Positions 35,666-46,845 of a DNA stretch of 64,000 nt are shown here, piece after piece. The notes below the pieces were generated by a model. The model saw nothing but the letters and a program-made list of their open reading frames with translations, searched no databases and was not told where the DNA came from. Source of the stretch: Epiperipatus broadwayi (Eukaryota; Onychophora; Udeonychophora; Euonychophora; Peripatidae). The translations under genes were made by a program, and so were the position numbers. Within the stretch, counting starts at the first letter, position 1, and every line of letters begins with the position of its first letter. The stretch is from NCBI GenBank assembly GCA_028023455.1, contig JAQFVV010000014.1:3349336-3413335 (forward strand). Reading direction: 5' to 3'.

Positions 35666-35819
35666 GTATATATTTTTTTCAATAACTTATTCAATAAAAT
35701 TTTGGAAAAATAATTGTTTTTTATTAATAATCTTATGGGAAAAAATTGTTTTGAAAACAAAATATATGAGTTCAGTTTATTCAAAGGGTTGAAACTAAAT
35801 ACCTAAAATATTTTTCATT

Positions 35820-36145
35820 TTAAATAGCCCAATTGCCCCTTGCGGTCATTCCTAAATTAATCCAACTAACAAAATAATTAAAAATAATTGGCCAACCAAA
35901 TATAGCTTTTTATTCTTAATTAGTTATATTTTAATAGGAAAATGGAAGAATTGAAATAATTTCAATATCAAAAATTAAAAAAATAATTGCATTAAAAAAA
36001 AAAAAACGTAAAGAAAAAAGTAATCATCTTGATCTAAAAGAATCAAATCTACATTCTTATCACTTTTGTCTGAAAATGAAATTATTAATCTTAATAATAT
36101 CATTACAATCAATAACACTAAAAATCTAATCATTAATATTAATAT
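35820..36145 (-). pseudogene. nad3: Mitochondrial nad3 (NUMT), frameshifted
   Basis: It begins with ATA at 36145, immediately after the cox3 stop. A hydrophobic N-terminus is followed by the nad3 signature in shifted frames: ECxFDSFxSxWLLFSLRFF, then NAIIFLIFDIEIISILPF. It ends with EWPQG and NWAI before TAA at about 35820. The x residues are AGA codons. They fit Ser (most invertebrates) or Gly (ascidian code), and the invariant ECG position favours Gly or a GGA-to-AGA change. At least two indels break the frame. Confidence 0.85.
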
Positions 36146-36460
36146 TTATGATCCTCATCAATAAATTGAAATAAACAAAAACAATCACACAACATCTACA
36201 AAATGCCAATATCAAGCTGATGCTTCAAATCCAAAATGATAAAATTTTGAATAATAGCAATAATATTGATCAATTAAACTAATGAAAAAATTTCCAGTTA
36301 GAACATGTAATCCATGAAATCCAGTTGCTTTACAAAAAGTAGTCCCATAAATTAAATCTGAAATTGAAAATCTTAATTCGTAATACTTCCATTCCTTGAA
36401 GGAATGTACATAAGAGTTAATAACATTAAAGAAATTAGATTACTATGAATATGATATATG
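36146..36460 (-). pseudogene. cox3: Mitochondrial cox3 C-terminal part (NUMT)
   Basis: With an invertebrate-type mitochondrial code, about 88 codons remain open from 36415 to the TAA at 36146-36148. They read EWKYYELSFSISDLIYGTTF, then ATGFHGLHVLTGNFF, then HFGFEASAWYWHFVDVVW and ISIYWWGS. This is the characteristic end of cytochrome c oxidase subunit III, including the GFEA-WYWHFVDVVW signature. Four of the Trp codons are TGA, so nuclear translation would stop. Upstream of 36415 the frame shifts, and LMLLTLMYI-like remnants continue to about 36460. The N-terminal two thirds are missing. Confidence 0.93.
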
Positions 36461-36489
36461 GCATACGGAAAACATGCTAGCATTAATAA

Positions 36490-38520
36490 ATCAAAGGGTA
36501 CTTATATATTAGACTTGCAACATAGAGATGGTAAGCCTTTTCAGATCCGCAATAAATGTGTAAACTTGTGATCACATCAAATAAACTCTGTGATGTTATA
36601 CAATCGTATAAAACAACAGTAAAATTGACATTCATAAGAGAATATGGTTGGAGGATGTGAGAATTTCATTTCTAACAGTGATCCACTTTATTTACAGTTA
36701 GGCTTGTAAGTTAAGCTCTATAGAGTGGGGAAAACTAGAACTTGGCAGATAAAAACATAATGGATTGGGAATAACTATATGCGAGAAGTTTATATCATTA
36801 TCATGGTTTTTTGTGTGATAATTTTACACTCTCAGTTTTTGTCCAGATTTGTTCTGACAACATCTTTAGTGCTGTCAATTGTATTTTTTAACTATTTTTA
36901 CTTCATTTGTATTCATAGTTTTGATTCAATGATTTATTCCAACTATTGGAACGTCTATAAAATGCTGAATTATGAAGTTCCGATTACAATCATTTTCATA
37001 TGAACTATAAATATAATCATGTGTTAAGTAAGCATGCATTTTGGGAAAAATTAAAAATTTTATTTTTAATCTCCATTTTGGAAAAAAAAATTATCCATTT
37101 GAAATAGAACTGGCAAATTGATTGCTTCATTGTGACAATTCTTGTTATATATTACATGATAAGTACTGTATGTGTATATTTTATGGTTTATTGTAATATT
37201 TTACAATATATTCCAACAGTAGGTGGGTCTATAAAATTGCTGAATTACTAACTGCTGTTTATGATCACTTTTGTGTGAACCACAAATACAACTATGTATT
37301 AATTAAGTGTGCATTTCGAGAAAAATAAAAATTTTACTTTTAGTGTCCATTTTGGGAAAAAAATTTATCCACTTAAAATAAAATAGAACTGAAAAATTGA
37401 TAATCTCATCATGACAATTCCTGTTATATATTACACAATAAGTACAGTATGTGTATATTTTATGGTTTTTTGTATATATATTTTACACTTTTTGTAATTT
37501 ATGATTGTCTTGTTTGTATTTAAAATATCATTTGAGAATTGCATAATTGGCTTGGCATATTTTACATATTTTTGCATGGCAAATCAATACTTTTACTGTT
37601 GTTAAAAATGTACTTTTTAAGATCTAATGATTTGGTGAAATTAATACTTTTAGTATTGTTAAAAATGCACAATCATGTGTCAATAACTGAAACACACAGG
37701 CTTATTATATACCTGTGTCTATATATGGTATATATAGGGTACATGAGCACAGACTTTCACACAACCCACCACTCTCCACTCTATCTCATAACACTGATAC
37801 ACTTAAACACATATATGTTGAAAAGATAATAATCACCAATATACGTATTTCATGCTAAACCAGCAATCATCAGTTGGTCCAGATTACCATCTCTACACAT
37901 ATATGCTATAAGTCCTCAGATATATATTAAGATAGCCAATCCTCATACTTTAATGGACAGACTTCAATCTACTCCACACTCCAACTCTTCAACTGTCCAT
38001 CCAATTGAAAATCTGATGATGGAATGCTCAAAGGCAGAGGGTGTGTGTGTGATTTTTAGTTTAAGTCTCCATTCTGAACTAAAATAGTTGATCCACTTAA
38101 AGTAAAGTAGAACAGAAATTGTTTCATTGTGACAATTCCTGTAATATATTACATGATAAGTATGATATGTGTATATTTTACAGTTTTTTGAAAATATTTT
38201 AGATTATTTTTATAATTTGGTGATTGTTTTGTCCAAATTTAAAGTAACTTTTGGGAATTGCATAATTGTTTTGTCATATTTTACATATTTTTGTATGGCA
38301 AATCAATATTTTTACTGTTGTTAAAAATGTACTTTTTAAGATCGACTTTTTTGGTGAAATTCATATTTTTAGTATTATTAGAAATTAATATTCCACATCA
38401 TATTTTTATATATTATACTGTAAGTACCATATGTGTATATTTTAGGATCTTTTTGTAATATTTCAGAATATTTTTGTAGTTTAGCAATTGTTTTAGTATT
38501 AGACTTGCAATGCTTTTTCT
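36490..38520 (+). repeat. Block of long direct repeats (two to three units)
   Basis: Units of about 275 bp start with ATTCCAAC, then TCTATAAAATTGCTGAATTA at about 36937 and 37210. A third, longer copy runs from about 38060 and repeats GACAATTCCTGT, TATATTACA and GTATGTGTATATTTTA. The stretch 37480-37690, with TTTACATATTTTTGCATGG, is repeated at 38200-38395 with few changes. TTAGACTTGCAA occurs at both outer edges (36510 and 38498). A family B repeat at 37695-38040 interrupts the block. Confidence 0.75.
37695..38040 (-). repeat. SINE-like family B copy
   Basis: It shares CATGCTAAACCAGC, AATCATCAGTTGGTCCAG, TAATGGACAGACTTCAATC and GAAAATCTGATGATGGAAT with the 52.9-53.2 kb copy in opposite orientation, and in part with 1085-1220. 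It is inserted between the second and third long direct repeats and is followed by a GT run. Confidence 0.6.
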
Positions 38521-38524
38521 TATA

Positions 38525-40615
38525 CGTATTCAGACTGCCAATAATTTTGTAAATCTTGTGAAAATAACATGAACACGTGGTCCGTTTTGACAAATTTATA
38601 ATTTTAAGTAGAAGATCCAAATGTACATGTTATTTTGGTCAGATCAAACGATTAGAAAGTTGTCAGTAGATTGATAAGTATGCTGTAGGTCCAATATGTG
38701 TTGTAGGTCTAATATGCAAGTACCAATCAAAGTTTAAATTATAAAAACTATCTTTATATATGTTGAGAACATTCATTTAAATATTATTATTAAAGACTGT
38801 ATATTACAATTTGAACTTTTTTTATTAAATTTTTTTTTTAGTTAAATAAACATAGAAGAGTTCAAACCCATGTACTATAATGTTCTAGTACATAACTACA
38901 GTTTCTTTGGTCACCATGTTATATTCTGAAGTCAATCTATAAAGATCTACAGTTTGTGCAAATACATTATTGAGGATAAGGCTTAGGATGAGTCTACAAG
39001 TTTTATTCTGAAATAAAAATTGAGGTCACTAATATATAATTATTAAGCCTAAAATCAAATTTAAATAACTATAAAAGCAAGATAAATTGGGTTAAAAAAA
39101 CATAAGGAATGTTTTGAATTCTATGTTATTATTATGATAATATAAAAGAAGTAAAAATGGCTTATGTATGTGTAAATGTAAATCCAATTTTCTCACTAAT
39201 GGATGTCGTTTGTCAGCAACAAAGTTGGGAAATTGAAATTTCATTAACCTTAGAATTTTTTGATTACTGATGTTTGCAATATGTGGCCCTGGAGTATAGT
39301 AAATAAAATAAGTTAATGCTCTATTTGGGAATGGAAGAAACTCTTGGCTAAGAGAGACATTGAAACAAGTTCATTGCTTTCATGGTAAATTCATTTTTTA
39401 TTCTTAAAAGACAGCATATACTTTCATGATAAACAAAATACATAGCAAACAACAAACAATGAAACATTATTTAGATATAAGTATACCTGTTGTCATATAT
39501 AAATAGTAGTTTAAGAGCTCGGAATGAAAACATTATTAATATTGAAATGTGATATGCATTGCGATAATGATGTTTCATTACAATCCATAGTACATATGTA
39601 TATGTAAAAAAATTCTGAAGATATTTTATATATATAATAAAAACACAAAAAATAAATAATAATTTTAGTGAATTTTTAATATCCTAGAAGCAAGTCCATA
39701 TACATACAAGATATAAGAACCAAAAATGAAAATACTGATAAGGAGAAACTATAGTTTACAGTAAATGAAAAGAGATAATAAATTCATAATAGAATATATA
39801 TTAAACTTATAAAATATTATATTTCAGAAAGTAACAATTGAATATAAGCAAAAATAAGTAATTTATGACTTAAATGACAAAAAAAAAAAGTTTTTAAAAA
39901 ATAACATATCAATAACTAAAAATAAAAACAAAGTAAAGCAATTATTCTATAAAAAGAATTAAATATAACAGAAAAAAATATATAAATATTTTTCTTTTTC
40001 TCTTACGATTTCTAAAATAATATAAAAAGACTTCTAATGTAATTCTATGATTATGGGATTTTCACATAGTTGAAAAGAATATTTTTACTTTTTCTGTAAA
40101 ACTATATTACAAACAAGTTAATTTATATAATTCCCATAATATCAAGGACTAATATTACAGCGATTCATTTATTTTAAAGAAGAAAAAGAAATCCAACTAG
40201 ATAAAAAATGATTTTCCTTTGTCACAAATGTACGCGCACATACTCACATATGCAATTACAATCAATAAATTTCTTAATTCATATTTCATATAAAAACATC
40301 GTTTTTAATAAATTACATTGTGAAAACTTCTGAGGTAGTTTTGTTTTTCTTTCAAAATAACAAGAAAGTTATTTTACTTTTAATTAAATTAGCCTTAATA
40401 ATAAATATAAAATATTGATTTCTCATATAAATCTAAATATAGGTCTAATTTCTTTCTTGTTTTTCTGATGTATTTTATTTTAAATTAATAAGTAGATTGA
40501 AAATTTTACATGTACATTATTGTGATGAAAAAAAATTAATTATAATAAAAGTTTTGAAGGTCTGATCAATTTCTTCTTTTATAAAAATATCTGAGAGAGA
40601 AAAAGGTAAATTACA
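38525..40615. other. AT-rich stretch; possible 3' UTR or intergenic DNA of the 40.6-kb gene
   Basis: There are no repeats or ORFs that I can support. If the adjacent exon is terminal, its 3' UTR would lie here on the - strand. TTTATT (complement of AATAAA) is too frequent in this AT-rich DNA to choose a polyadenylation site. Confidence 0.4.
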
Positions 40616-40622
40616 TCTCTTA

Positions 40623-40769
40623 TTAGTCAGTATTAAGAATAAGACAACCACCTTGTAAAATCCAATGGCTTATATGTTCTGTAGTAGCTAAATCGGCTTC
40701 AAAAACGAGTCCCATTCCCATGGCATTCCGCCGTTGGGAAGTTGTATAGACAGGGGTTCGAAAAGTATT
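40623..40769 (-). CDS. Terminal coding exon of an unidentified gene (48 residues plus stop)
   Basis: On the - strand an acceptor TCTTTTTTCAG is followed at 40769 by 147 bp open in phase 0, ending in TAA at 40623-40625. Residues include TFRTPVYTTSQRRNAMGMGL, then FEADLATTEHISHW and ILQGGCLILNTD. The other two frames have stops. The base and codon use are balanced and clearly unlike the AT-rich surroundings, which is what a constrained exon looks like. No transmembrane segment or known motif is evident, and I do not recognise the family. It belongs to a gene read leftwards, whose earlier exons lie to the right, possibly beyond many repeats or outside the window. A decayed transposon frame is less likely because no other decayed frame adjoins it. 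Confidence 0.65.
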   Translation of the reverse strand, partial: NTFRTPVYTTSQRRNAMGMGLVFEADLATTEHISHWILQGGCLILNTD

Positions 40770-40887
40770 CTGAAAAAAGAATAAAATCATTATTTTATAA
40801 TATATATATTAATAAAGTAACCATAAATGCAAACAACTAATTGCTTATCCTATGTAAATTATATTACAACAATCATGTTTAAAACAA

Positions 40888-40990
40888 TAAAATATTATTA
40901 ATCTATTTTCAAGGTAACACTACAATTGTGCAATAAATAGAATCCCATTTATTGCCAAATTGCAGTGTTGCCCTGGTAATAGATTGCTAA
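40888..40990. repeat. Small foldback element, arms about 40 bp
   Basis: AATCTATTTTCAAGGTAACAC and ACAATTGTGCAATAAAT pair with ATTTATTGCCAAATTG and GTGTTGCCCTGGTAATAGATT around an 8-base loop. It lies just upstream (in gene sense) of the coding exon, so it would sit in that gene's last intron. Confidence 0.8.
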
Positions 40991-41104
40991 TATTCTATTG
41001 GTTAGTTTAAACTTAAGGAATGTATTGCTGTAATTTATATATTAATGAAAGTGAATGGATATATTTATAGGTTTCTTTTTAAAAATATTACACAAATATA
41101 TAGT

Positions 41105-41190
41105 TAAAAGAAGTTTATGGTATAGTAATGGTGCATCTGTATGTTATGTCTATGACCTAGGTTTGAATCAGTCTTAAGACTTTTTCTTCA
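41105..41190 (+). repeat. tRNA-like SINE head
   Basis: The A-box-like TATGGTATAGTAATGGTGCAT (about 41115) and B-box-like GGTTTGAATCAGT (about 41160) have the spacing of a tRNA gene. The following 200 bp could be SINE body. No second copy was seen in the window. Confidence 0.45.
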
Positions 41191-41194
41191 AGTA

Positions 41195-42855
41195 GCCAGT
41201 CATAACCAATAGAGCTAGCTATACAAATCTTATCAGTAATTGCTTAAATAAAGATTCTGTATGAGAGTAAAGTAGATTGGAGAATCACCTAAATATGTAT
41301 TATCTAGCAGATGGCAATCTTAGTGAAGATGCCTTGAACTAAATGGGCTACTAAAATATTGTTTGATTCTTCTTATGTATACAGTTACAAGCTGAAGACA
41401 AAGAATTTCCCACAAATTGTTAAAACCGAAAATTAGTGAATATATCTATATATCTGCATACTTCACATATGCTGCATTTACAATAGAATGAAATTGGTTG
41501 TAAATACTTCAGCAAAATACTTTACATATGCCTAGTGCTTAATTCAATACATTATAATTAAGAAATAATACAATCACTCTAATAATATATGTTTTGCTAG
41601 AGTCAAAATTAGTCAGCAAAAATGTGAATAAAGATTTTGAAAAGCAAATTGAGATATAAACATATTAATAAATACAAACACATTCCAGATATTCAAACTT
41701 GTTTTGCAGAGAGATAAAATAAATATTACATTTATAACAAATACAGAAGTTAATTGATAACTTCAATGAAATGTATTAAAATTCTACTGTTTTATTTTTT
41801 TCCTTTTCCAATAGAAATTTAATTTTTGAAATCAGATCAAAACTTGTTTTAAAAACAAAAAAAATAAGAATGATGGAAAATTAATAAGAATAATTATATT
41901 TTAATTTGAAATCTTTTTTTTTCAAATGATAAAGTCTGAAAACTTGTGTGCTTTCTTTTTTTTTTTCTTTTTTAAAAAAACCCAGTATCATTCCTTAAAT
42001 TGAATCAGTCTGATTAAAAGTCACTAAGCTATATAATAAGTGTAAAATGTTTTTAAAAGAATTAAAAAATAGAAATTTTACATAACTTAATAAAGCAAAT
42101 AAAATTTAAATGCTTAACTAAAAAAAGAACTCAATAAAAATTTATATATTTTAAATTCTGATAATGTATTTTTTTTAAAAAATGTCATATATATATAAAT
42201 CTAAATTTTTTTTTTTTTAAAAAAATTAGAAGTAAGAATTTTACACAGTTAATTAATTTAAATTTTAAAAAATATTTTTCATTAAAAATGTTTATTTAAA
42301 ACAATTTCATAATTAACACAAAATATTTTTTTATTTCAAATTTATAACACTAGCATTAATATTAAATGCAATATCAATAAAAAGAGAAAGACAAAGAAAG
42401 ATGCAAAAACAATATTTTAATTCTAGAAATCTTATATAAGGTAGAGTGTCCTTAGAAAACAAAATGTTTTGTGTTTCATTAAATAATAGATCTTGTTTTC
42501 AAATTATATTAGTTAGTGTTAATAAAACAAAATATTAACATGTAATAAGCAGCAAATTTTAAATTTACTGTAAAATAATAGAATAATCACATGCTCACAA
42601 TATTTAACTCTTCTATGATCAAGTAACAATTAAATTGAAGCTAACTGCAAAATTGAATGTTTTTTTATATGTAGCTTTCAATTTAAATAATGTTTTTGTT
42701 AAAATAAAACTATTTTTTAACATAATTTTTAATAAAATTGATGTTAAATATAACTAAAGAGCAAAAAATTATAAAAAGTATACATTTATTAAAACAAATA
42801 AAGAAGATATTAAAGCTTTTATAGTAGTTAAAATAGTGTAATTTTCTTTTTTTTC
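41195..42855. other. AT-rich stretch with no recognised feature
   Basis: It has A and T homopolymers, especially 41940-42240, and no gene. Confidence 0.45.
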
Positions 42856-42860
42856 TTATG

Positions 42861-42945
42861 TGTCAAAGCATCAGCTGGGAAGCGAACCCCGGGATAACTG
42901 CTTGTAAGGCAGCCATACTAACTACTTGGCCACCAGCATTTGACA
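42861..42945 (-). repeat. tRNA-like repeat (SINE or pseudo-tRNA)
   Basis: On the - strand this is a cloverleaf-like sequence: a D-arm from GGCCAAGTAGTTAGTATGG, an anticodon arm CTGC-CTTACAA-GCAG whose seven-base loop would give TAC, and a T-arm GGGGTTCGCTTCCC. The acceptor ends do not pair well, so a working tRNA is doubtful. The unit is bounded by TGTCAAA and TTTGACA. A second copy at 62833-62912 shows that it is dispersed. Confidence 0.6.
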
Positions 42946-42949
42946 TTTT

Positions 42950-45155
42950 TTTCTTCTTTCTCACAAGTTTAAATAATTTTACAAATATATAATTATACAG
43001 ATATTTGTTATTTATTAAGCAAAAACATCTTCCAAGTGATCAAAAGCAATTAAAGCCAAAAATACATACCTTTATAACAATTTCTGCTTGATAAATAAAA
43101 TTTTGCTAGCATTTTGTGCAAAACAAATTCTTAATTTTAACATTTGATCTATAGAATTTGTATACTTTGATAATAATTCCTGTTCTTGTATTCTGACACA
43201 TTCTATAGTTCATTTAATGAAAGTTTTTGGAAATGCTCAATCTTTCTGTTTTTATAAAATCTTTGTTTTAAACTAAAACTCAATAAATTAGACGAATTCC
43301 TTTTAATTTAATTTCATAAGTAAATAATGTTCTAAAAAATCACATTTGACCATTTTAAATATTTAAAAACTGATTTGTAAATATAATAATGTACCATAAT
43401 TACCATGGCAGATATTTATGTAAACACTAAAACTAAAAATGAATTAATTCATTTTTATTTTAACTTTGTTTGTGTGTGTGTGTGTGTGAATAAATGAAGG
43501 TAGATTTATAATATCACTATCAAATTTTGTTTTAAAATCTGATATATATTTTTTATTTATAAAAATTACAATATTATAAAAGGTTTTAACATCATGTCAA
43601 TTTTGATAGATAAATGGCATAATAGATACTATCGCTTTTTCCTTTATATTATGGTTAAATTTATTAACTTTTATTTTTAAAAATAAAATGTAAATGAATA
43701 AAATGAAAGTTTACCTGTATATTACTTTGGAAAAATCAACCAATTAGTTTGTAAAAATAATCAAGAATACTTTAAAAATAAGCAAAAAATCATTTTAAGT
43801 TGTACTTCAAAATATTTGCATGAAAACTAGACTTGAAGAATATTAATGCCTTCTTTGGGTTTTCTTCTGTCAAAAGAACATCTTTTGATGTTAGCCACCA
43901 TCTATAAGATTTCAGATTTTTCAAAACTTTAACATCAATAAAAGCACTATGTTATCACTTAGTATAATGTTTGTATAATGATCTAAACTTATAGGACAAT
44001 AGCACTTTATCTAAAAAAAAACTTTCAACAATTTTCAATGAAGGTGTGGTTTAAAAGTTAGTAAAAATGATAGCTACAATCTTTAACCTTTTAACCACTA
44101 ATTATATTATTGGCCGAGTGAGTTAAAAATCAAAACTTTTAATTGGCCAATTCACAAACTTTAACAAAGTCAATTGTCAAAATATATTCAACTTTTAATA
44201 TTATATTCACTTTAGATTCGTTTGTAAAAAGTATATTAATAATTTGTTAGGTTATGAAAGTGAACGAAAGTTTATTCAAAAATAAATTTCTATTTATTTA
44301 TTGTAGAAATATTCGATAGCAGCAAAATAAAAGCGAAAGTTAGTAACGAATTAAAAGGAGTTGCTGACGTAAATTTTTTTTTTCAGTTTTGTGTTACAGA
44401 AAAGTAAATATTTTTTTTGCTAAAATCTTAAATATTTTTCTAAAATAATTTTGTTTTTTAGCATATTTTATGAAAATGATTTGTAATTTGTCAAAAAATA
44501 CTTTTATAATGGTCTAAAACATTTGTTTATCATTTTTGAAATGAAAATCTCAGCATTTTTCTTTGATTAGGTGGTTTCTTTGTCCTTGACAGCCAATCAG
44601 AATGTCTTTGATGGCTAAGAGCCAATGAACATCAAGCTTTCTTCTTTGTTAAGCTTTACCGGCAGTTTTATTGATTTTTTACTTGTAAAATAATTCAAGA
44701 GAGGGCAGCATCTTACAGAACTTTTAAAAATCTTTTCAATGATTGTAAATTCTCTATTATAGCATTAAAAATGACGAAATGAGAGTGATGTCAATCGTAC
44801 ACGAGACATCTCATAAGAATCGGGCTTTAATCTTTATTTATTTATTTGAAATAGTTATCATAGATTACAATGCAATTATTGGCATAGAGACAATTTAAAT
44901 TTCATCTGATTAAAATTGTGATCAGCAAATTTAACCAGTATCACTACTGCTTTGATGTAAAAAAAAATTTACCAAGAGAAAATTAACATTAATATGAGAA
45001 GATTTTTTATAATGTTACTTTTTTGCATGTACAAATACTTTACTATCAGGTTAACTTTCTTCTACAGGATTCATTAATGGACATCTATGTATATGCATGT
45101 ACTTTTATGTTGGCCTATCAGCTTCAATTGTTGAATGTTTTCAAAAAAATTCAAA
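42950..45155. other. AT-rich stretch; CCAAT-like motifs near 44.6 kb
   Basis: A (TG)n run lies at 43469-43488. CAGCCAATCAGAA (about 44590) and GAGCCAATGAAC (about 44622) match CCAAT boxes, but no TATA box or first exon follows convincingly. Confidence 0.4.
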
Positions 45156-45157
45156 CT

Positions 45158-45385
45158 TTATTTAATTTTTTCAAATACATTTAAGTATAATAGTAAACAT
45201 ACATTAGAATATAAATGTTTTGAATAATATTTATTTTCTTCTTCAGTTCTAGCTAACATGATCAGTGACAGTATTAACATGAAAAGCACACCAATGCTAT
45301 TTAGATTTATGAATACTGAATTTAAAATGATGCTATAACCAACTAGGCTGTAATGCCAAAGAAAACAGTCAAGGATATATTTCAT
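45158..45385 (-). repeat. SINE-like family A copy
   Basis: On the - strand it starts GCCTAGTTGGTTATAGCATC (A-box like), continues through the family core AATTCAGTATTCATAAATC and a decayed B-box. It then has GAACTGAAGAAGAAAATAAAT and ATTCAAAACATTT, corresponding to the GAAGAAG...CGAAACGTT tail, and ends AAATTAAATAAAG. This is the most complete single-orientation copy of the family seen at 4.3-5.1 and 11.9-12.1 kb. Its open reading is incidental. Confidence 0.7.
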
Positions 45386-45602
45386 TGCATTATTGTTATA
45401 CTAGCAATTCCATCAGGTTGCAAAGTCAATCTGTAAAATGTTTTTCATAATTTTATATATTTATTTTAAAATCTTTAGACATTGCATGCTTAAAATTAAT
45501 ATATATATGTGTGTGTATATACGTAAGCATGTATTCTTAATTATATACTTATTTACATATTTAATCATTTTTATATAATTAGCAATGATTTATTCATACT
45601 TT

Positions 45603-45790
45603 TAATAAATTGAAAGGTTGCTAGTTTTCACATGTGCCTACTGTTGTTTCTATGGCAGCCAATCAGATGTTAAACAGCAGTCTGAAGAGCGATCAGGCCT
45701 TAACACATGACAGATGTTTAACATCTGATTGACTGTCTGAGAAACAACAGTAGGTGCATGTGAAAGACTAGCAATCTTTCAACTTATTAC
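45603..45790. repeat. Foldback MITE, arms about 75 bp
   Basis: The ends are TAATAAATTGAAAGGTTGC and GCAATCTTTCAACTTATTA. The arms continue through CACATGTGCCTACTGTTGTTTC against GAAACAACAGTAGGTGCATGTG and CAATCAGATGTTAAACA against its complement. The loop is about 40 bp (GAAGAGCGATCAGGCC). Confidence 0.85.
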
Positions 45791-45794
45791 TAAT

Positions 45795-46685
45795 TTAATA
45801 ACAACATGCAATTTAGACAAATATTATTTACATACTTTTAATCTAATCAATTCAACAATGGCATCCTCTTATTTTAGAAAACCACAGATTGCTCTTTTAA
45901 TTTTTTACAAAGAGAGCCAATAAGCTTTTCCAATTTTTAAAATTTATTTTGATGAACCCTATGATGTTATTCCACACAAAATATTATTACAAACTCCATT
46001 ATATTTGTCAAAATCACAGTCCTACATTCTGTAAAGTAATAATCAATTGGGTCTTTGCTTGGGATTTCATAAGAGGTTTTAGTATCAGAAATAACAAAGC
46101 TTAGCTATTATCCATGGATCTTGATCTCTAGGCTCTACTATGACATTGCACCAAACCCTAAAAAAGCATTCTGAATTCTGTAATAATCATATAAACTAAA
46201 GTTTATTTAAGCAGAATGATGAAAAAAAAATTTACATGGTGAAAATAATAGTTAATTATAGCCAACATTAAGATCAAATATGTTCAATCACCAAGTGCTT
46301 TCTAATTTTCATAAGAATTCTTTTATCTTGACTATCTTCTCATAAAATATATATCTATTATGGGAAATATGTAGCAATGTATAATAGTGCAGCCCTGTCA
46401 AATGGTTCTAAATTGATTTATTATTATAAATTGCATTGTCTTGAGTTTTATATTATATAAAACAGTTTCAATTAAATAGCATTAAAATGACACTATTATA
46501 TATTTAAAAAATGAAATAATTAGTTTAAAAGACATTCAATTACCAAAAGAGACAGAGTTGAACATGTTTTATTGAACTTGAGAATCTATCACTTTATCAG
46601 TGTTCCAAAACAATCAGGGCAATAATTCAATGACAGAAATTCAATATATAGTTATACATTAAATTATTTCCATAGATATGGAATT
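45795..46685. other. AT-rich stretch with no recognised feature
   Basis: Moderately mixed sequence at 45960-46150 might be an old repeat. No second copy was found. Confidence 0.4.
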
Positions 46686-46688
46686 AAA

Positions 46689-46845
46689 TTAGATATTCGT
46701 CTGGTAGCTGGGCATGGTCGATTGATAGCATTGTTGCTATGCAAAAACAATAAAATGTAATGAGACCAGGCCACAAATTTTATTGGTACTTGTCTGGTAA
46801 CCAGGTATGGTCGCTTGATGGTGTTATTGCTATGCAAAAACAATC
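46689..46845 (+). repeat. Direct repeat, about 95-bp period, two copies
   Basis: CGTCTGGTAGCTGGGCATGG and TTGCTATGCAAAAACAAT at 46698-46751 recur as TGTCTGGTAACCAGGTATGG and TTGCTATGCAAAAACAAT at 46792-46845. Confidence 0.8.

Larger units (their letters stand above)
35790..36470 (-). other. Nuclear mitochondrial insertion (NUMT): cox3-nad3
   Basis: On the - strand a mitochondrial-type sequence carries the 3' third of cox3 directly followed by nad3. Tryptophans are encoded by TGA at several conserved positions, which proves mitochondrial origin rather than nuclear coding. The flanks are ordinary nuclear repeats (family D on one side, long direct repeats on the other). No tRNA lies between cox3 and nad3. 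Sequence beyond nad3 (about 35790-35815) may be the start of a tRNA. Confidence 0.9.

Noticed and set aside
35790-36470. A nuclear gene encoding the cox3/nad3-like product
   Set aside because: In-frame TGA codons at conserved Trp positions and frameshifts show it is a mitochondrial copy, not an expressed nuclear gene.
43830-43915. Protein-like text on the - strand (KSYRWWLTSKDVLL)
   Set aside because: About 40 codons are open, but there is no splice context and no recognisable family. It is too weak to annotate.
44560-44640. A gene promoter at the CCAAT motifs
   Set aside because: No TATA box, initiator or first exon was found, so it is kept only as a low-interest observation.
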